From NCBI GenBank assembly GCA_028726625.1, contig JAQYPT010000016.1:1-38215 (forward strand): a DNA stretch of 38,215 bases. Direction: 5' to 3'. The first letter of the stretch is position 1; each line of letters begins with the position of its first letter. The notes beneath the pieces are model-generated. The model did no database searches. It was given only the letters and a program-made list of their open reading frames with translations, and was not told the origin of the DNA. The position numbers were made by a program, and so were the translations under genes. Source of the DNA: Prevotellaceae bacterium. GTDB taxonomy: Bacteria > Bacteroidota > Bacteroidia > Bacteroidales > Bacteroidaceae. This document shows, in pieces, positions 35,264 through 38,215 of this stretch.

Positions 35264-36601
35264 ATGGAAATTGAAAAAATCATGCAAGACCTGGAGAAGA
35301 AGCATCCAGGAGAATCTGAGTATTTGCAAGCTGTCAAAGAGGTGCTTCTATCTGTGAAAGACGTGTACAACGAGCACCCTGAGTTTGAGAAAGCTAAAAT
35401 CATAGAGCGCATTGTTGAGCCAGAGCGCGTCATCATGTTCCGCGTACCTTGGGTAGACGACCAGGGAGAGGTTCATGTTAACATCGGCTATCGCGTACAA
35501 TTCAACGGCGCCATTGGCCCGTACAAAGGCGGATTGCGTTTCCACCCATCTGTTAACTTATCTATTATGAAGTTCTTGGGCTTTGAACAAACCTTCAAAA
35601 ACGCATTGACAACATTGCCTATGGGTGGTGCTAAAGGTGGTTCTGACTTCTCTATTCGTGGAAGAAGTGATGCCGAAGTCATGAGATTCTGCCAATCTTT
35701 CATGTCTGAACTCTACAAATATATTGGCCCGAGCACTGACGTTCCTGCTGGTGATATTGGTGTTGGCGGACGTGAAATTGGTTATTTGTTCGGTCAATAC
35801 AAGAAGTTGGTAGGTCGCTGGGAAGGCGTTCTCACCGGTAAGGGACTGGAATATGGCGGTTCTCGCATTCGTCCAGAAGCAACAGGATTCGGTGCTTTGT
35901 ACTTTGTGAACCAAATGTTGCAGACACGCAATATTGACATCAAGGGTAAAACAGTTGCCATCAGCGGTTTCGGTAACGTAGCATGGGGCGCTGCTCTCAA
36001 AGCTACAGAACTGGGAGGAAAGGTGATTACCATTAGTGGTCCTGACGGTTACATCTACGATCCAAATGGTATCAGTGGCGAAAAGATTGCCTATATGCTC
36101 GAATTACGCAGCAGTGGTAATGACGTTTGCAAACCATACGCCGACAAATTCGCAGGATCTGAGTTCCACGCAGGCAAGAAACCATGGGAACAGAAGGCTG
36201 ACATTTACTTGACATGTGCTACTCAAAATGAGTTGAACGGTGAAGATGCAGATAAGATCTTAGCTAACAAGCCACTCTGTGTTGCAGAAGTAAGTAACAT
36301 GGGATGTACAGCCGAGGCTGTTGACAAGTTCGTTGCAGCCGGACAACTCTTTGCACCAGGTAAAGCTGTCAATGCTGGTGGCGTTGCTACCTCTGGTTTG
36401 GAGATGACTCAAAACTCTATCCGACTCACATGGAGCGAAGAAGAAGTAGACGAGAAGTTGCACTACATCATGCACTCTATCCACGAACAATGCGTGAAAT
36501 ACGGCACACAACCTGACGGGTACATCAACTATGTGAAGGGTGCTAACGTGGCCGGATTCATGAAAGTGGCCCATGCCATGATGGCTCAGGGCGTGGTATA
36601 A
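35264..36601 (+). CDS. gdhA: Glutamate dehydrogenase
   Basis: A 445-residue hexameric-type glutamate dehydrogenase that interconverts glutamate and 2-oxoglutarate plus ammonia in the cytoplasm. Active-site residues are in place: Lys88 (GPYKGG), Lys112 (FKNAL), Lys124 (MGGAKGG) and Asp164 (PAGD). The dinucleotide fold starts at GFGNVAWGAA (235-244). The second strand ends in SGPDG rather than the Ser-rich form of the E. coli NADP enzyme, so cofactor choice (NAD, NADP or both) cannot be decided here. It has its own promoter and a divergent neighbour. An rlpA-like gene follows after 17 bp and may share the message. Confidence 0.96.
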   Translation: MEIEKIMQDLEKKHPGESEYLQAVKEVLLSVKDVYNEHPEFEKAKIIERIVEPERVIMFRVPWVDDQGEVHVNIGYRVQFNGAIGPYKGGLRFHPSVNLSIMKFLGFEQTFKNALTTLPMGGAKGGSDFSIRGRSDAEVMRFCQSFMSELYKYIGPSTDVPAGDIGVGGREIGYLFGQYKKLVGRWEGVLTGKGLEYGGSRIRPEATGFGALYFVNQMLQTRNIDIKGKTVAISGFGNVAWGAALKATELGGKVITISGPDGYIYDPNGISGEKIAYMLELRSSGNDVCKPYADKFAGSEFHAGKKPWEQKADIYLTCATQNELNGEDADKILANKPLCVAEVSNMGCTAEAVDKFVAAGQLFAPGKAVNAGGVATSGLEMTQNSIRLTWSEEEVDEKLHYIMHSIHEQCVKYGTQPDGYINYVKGANVAGFMKVAHAMMAQGVV

Positions 36602-36618
36602 ACCCAAAATAACGTAGG

Positions 36619-37203
36619 GTGAAGTTTCAAAAAATAAGTATTTTATTTTTAATTCTACTGACAGGCTTTACCTTTCTGCTGGCTCAAAAGCAGAAGGGTA
36701 AAGCCACTTATTATTCTAAAAAAGCGACAGGAGCACGCACAGCCAGCGGTGAAAGGCTGCATCATGATAGCATGACGTGCGCCCATCGCACCTATCCATT
36801 TGGAACATTATTAAAGGTAACCAATCCTTCTAGCAAGCAAGAGGTCATCGTCAGGGTAACTGACAGGGGACCTTTCACACGCGGAAGGATTATTGACCTG
36901 TCGTGGGGAGCTGCCAAAGAGTTGGGAATACTCGCAGCCGGCGTTGCCATGGTGACGGTAGAACGCATTGATTCGGCGGACATCATCAAGGTTCCATACC
37001 GTTCAAAGGAAAGAAAAGAATTGCCTGAGCTTGACTTTGGCGTTTCTACCGAAGGGGGTAGTTTCATCGATGCATGGGCAGAACAACAGAAAGAAAATGC
37101 TCTTCAAACAAAAGAACAGCTCACTAAATCCAAGAAGGACAATGCTTTAGAAAACAAAAAGAAAACCTTAAAACCGAAAGAGAAACAGAAAAAAAAGAGA
37201 TAA
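36619..37203 (+). CDS. rlpA: RlpA-like lytic transglycosylase
   Basis: A 194-residue protein with signal peptide 1-22 (ending LLAQ) and a double-psi beta-barrel at about 25-120. The residues matching the catalytic set known from Pseudomonas RlpA (Glu120, His131, Asp157) are Glu45, His56 and Asp82, with the same spacing. It should cut peptidoglycan glycan strands, probably at septa. There is no SPOR domain. Instead the C-terminal 55 residues are highly charged (Lys/Glu/Gln, ending KQKKKR). The start is GTG at 36619, 17 bp after gdhA, and no in-frame ATG lies before the signal peptide. Confidence 0.85.
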   Translation: MKFQKISILFLILLTGFTFLLAQKQKGKATYYSKKATGARTASGERLHHDSMTCAHRTYPFGTLLKVTNPSSKQEVIVRVTDRGPFTRGRIIDLSWGAAKELGILAAGVAMVTVERIDSADIIKVPYRSKERKELPELDFGVSTEGGSFIDAWAEQQKENALQTKEQLTKSKKDNALENKKKTLKPKEKQKKKR

Positions 37204-37231
37204 GAAGAAAACATAATCAATCACTTATTTA

Positions 37232-37260
37232 TTGTTTATATTTTTTTTATAGTAATTTTG
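37232..37260 (+). promoter_or_regulatory. Possible promoter of the small membrane protein gene
   Basis: TTG (37232-37234), an 18-bp spacer and TAATTTTG (37253-37260). The -7 element is a full match; the spacing is slightly short. Confidence 0.45.
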
Positions 37261-37287
37261 GCATATAAATTCTAAAACTATAACATC

Positions 37288-37629
37288 ATGCATGCTTTCT
37301 TATCATCTTTATCAAATAATTGGATTATTTGGTTCTACATTATAGTTTTACTACCTTTTGAAATTTATGATATTTGTAAAGAGAAAGAAAGAAACAGCAA
37401 GAAGATTCTCATGCTTCTTATTTGCGCCAGTTTTGCCATAATAGCTGGAATACAATCTTGTATTAAGGGAAAGAACTTGACTATCAGCCCGACTCCTCTT
37501 TATATAATCCTCCTTATTTGTTACATAGAAAGCATTACCACATTCTTACAAAGTAGGACAAAAAGAGACCTCGCTTTCCTATGTATATTTTCATTTTTTA
37601 TGGTAATAATGATACTAAACTTCCTATGA
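37288..37629 (+). CDS. Small membrane protein of unknown function
   Basis: A 113-residue protein I do not recognise. It has hydrophobic segments at about 12-27, 40-54, 68-83 and 94-112, divided by a charged loop (CKEKERNSKK) and a second one (QSRTKRDL), so three or four membrane passes are likely. The gene is richer in A+T than its neighbours, which may point to transfer or to a fast-evolving gene. It has a possible own promoter and stands alone, 84 bp after the rlpA-like gene. Confidence 0.6.
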   Translation: MHAFLSSLSNNWIIWFYIIVLLPFEIYDICKEKERNSKKILMLLICASFAIIAGIQSCIKGKNLTISPTPLYIILLICYIESITTFLQSRTKRDLAFLCIFSFFMVIMILNFL

Positions 37630-37719
37630 AGAAATTAGTAGCAAGGATAGTTCCTTATGTTGGTTGGAAATGAGGAGACTCTTCTGCTGCATACTGCATC
37701 TCTAATTTATAATGATCAT

Positions 37720-37762
37720 AAGAAATGAGGGAAATCGTTCTTACCCGCATTTCTCATTTCTT
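37720..37762 (+). repeat. Inverted repeat after the small gene
   Basis: AAGAAATGAG (37720-37729) and CTCATTTCTT (37753-37762) pair perfectly over 10 bp, and AAAT/ATTT continues inward past two unpaired G. It lies 90 bp after the stop of the small membrane protein. Without a clear T-run its role as terminator is uncertain. Confidence 0.35.
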
Positions 37763-38081
37763 ACTGCACGCAAGCATGACTTTTTCAATCTCGCTGAGTA
37801 TTATTTTTGTATTCTCCCAACCAAGCAAACCCAATTCAAGAACAAACACCTTCATCAACCATGGTGGCTCGTCCATGCCTCCTAACGAAATAAACACAGC
37901 CCGAAAAATAATAATTTTCCCACTTTTTTAAGAGAAAAGTAGTGAACCACTTTTGTAAAGATTCAAAATCGAAGTGCAAAATTTGTTGGTGTTTGGATTG
38001 TACAAAAAACATGAAAAACACCGCGGAGGTTTGCCATGCGGCCGGGGGCGCGAAGCCCCCGAAGAGCACAATCGGCAATAC
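37763..38081. other. Gene-free stretch with a GC-rich hairpin
   Basis: No credible gene is seen. A very GC-rich hairpin, CGGGGGC-GCGAA-GCCCCCG, lies at about 38043-38061 in otherwise A+T-rich DNA, flanked by TTGCC and GGCAA that could pair outside it. Its function is unknown. Confidence 0.45.
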
Positions 38082-38156
38082 AAAAAAAGCAAAAGGGAGA
38101 CCGCAGTCTCCCAAAGATTAATTAACTTTGTATTGTATATGTATCATCAATTAACC
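38082..38156 (-). ncRNA. Second candidate small RNA, about 70 nt
   Basis: This has the same layout as 14021-14085: promoter, about 45 nt of A+T-rich leader with GTTAA, and a terminator. The terminator is GGGAGAC-TGCG-GTCTCCC (38112-38095 on the minus strand) followed by TTTT (38094-38091) and, two bases on, seven T (38088-38082). The stem sequence differs from the first unit but stem length (7) and loop form (nGCG) are the same. No coding frame fits inside. Confidence 0.5.
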
Positions 38157-38162
38157 TCGGAG

Positions 38163-38193
38163 CAAAGGTCGCAAATTTTCGCCTTACTCCAAA
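38163..38193 (-). promoter_or_regulatory. Promoter of the second small RNA
   Basis: The minus strand carries TTTG (38193-38190), a 19-bp spacer and GACCTTTG (38170-38163), one base off the -7 consensus TAnnTTTG. Confidence 0.5.
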
Positions 38194-38215
38194 AGAAAAC
38201 AGCGAGAAAAGAAAT

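Noticed and set aside
37725..37931. 68-residue plus frame
   Set aside because: It overlaps the inverted repeat at 37720-37762 and has no promoter or family resemblance.
37836..38114. 92-residue minus frame
   Set aside because: It begins within the small-RNA terminator region and covers the GC-rich hairpin, so it is more likely chance.
1..38215. CRISPR arrays, tRNA or rRNA genes, intact insertion sequences
   Set aside because: None was found by reading: no regular repeat-spacer array, no tRNA-like cloverleaf with TTCGANNC in context, no transposase domain.

Overview
The window looks like chromosomal DNA of a Bacteroidales bacterium, most likely a Prevotella-type species. The evidence is a SusC/SusD pair, a protein with a type IX secretion (T9SS) C-terminal sorting domain, a membrane-bound MutS-like ATPase, a HEXXHXXGXXH metalloprotease of the DUF4953/DUF5117 kind, and many promoters of the Bacteroidetes form TTTG-N19/20-TAnnTTTG. 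I see no rRNA, tRNA, CRISPR array or intact transposase.

Layout. 1-415: start of a leftward gene cut by the window edge, with a promoter and leader hairpin, then a strong bidirectional terminator. 416-2185: membrane MutS-like protein. 2373-11322: a leftward operon that reads metalloprotease, SusC, SusD, T9SS-secreted propeller-like protein. It has a consensus promoter at its head and a terminator at its end, and is probably a protein or peptide capture locus. 11507-13652: a porin-like protein and a YitT-family membrane protein, leftward. 13653-14864: a gene-poor stretch holding a candidate small RNA (about 65 nt), the first copy (A) of a 392-bp dispersed repeat, and a 14-bp inverted repeat.

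14865-28532: a large leftward efflux-type operon. In transcription order it reads TolC-like outer-membrane protein, HlyD/MacA-like adaptor, three related MacB-like permeases, a head-GIN (DUF2807) lipoprotein with GSSD repeats, a fourth divergent permease, and one ATPase. Divergent from it at 28828-31299 lie a sigma-54-dependent response regulator and its NtrB-like sensor kinase. The intergenic region holds a 15/16 match to the sigma-54 promoter consensus facing the efflux operon. Upstream of that are two tandem 17-bp TGTC/GACA-type dyads exactly 21 bp apart, as expected for enhancer sites of the neighbouring regulator, and a housekeeping-type promoter for the regulator itself. The whole thing reads as a self-contained signal-activated export module.

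31300-31983: second repeat copy (B) and a long inverted repeat that may terminate the next gene. 31984-34950: a large protein joining two receiver-like domains to a PEP-synthase-type ATP-binding domain. It is divergent from gdhA (35264-36601), and each gene has its own consensus promoter. An rlpA-like gene follows gdhA closely. A small membrane protein of unknown function comes next, then a gene-poor end with a second small-RNA-like unit of the same architecture as the first.
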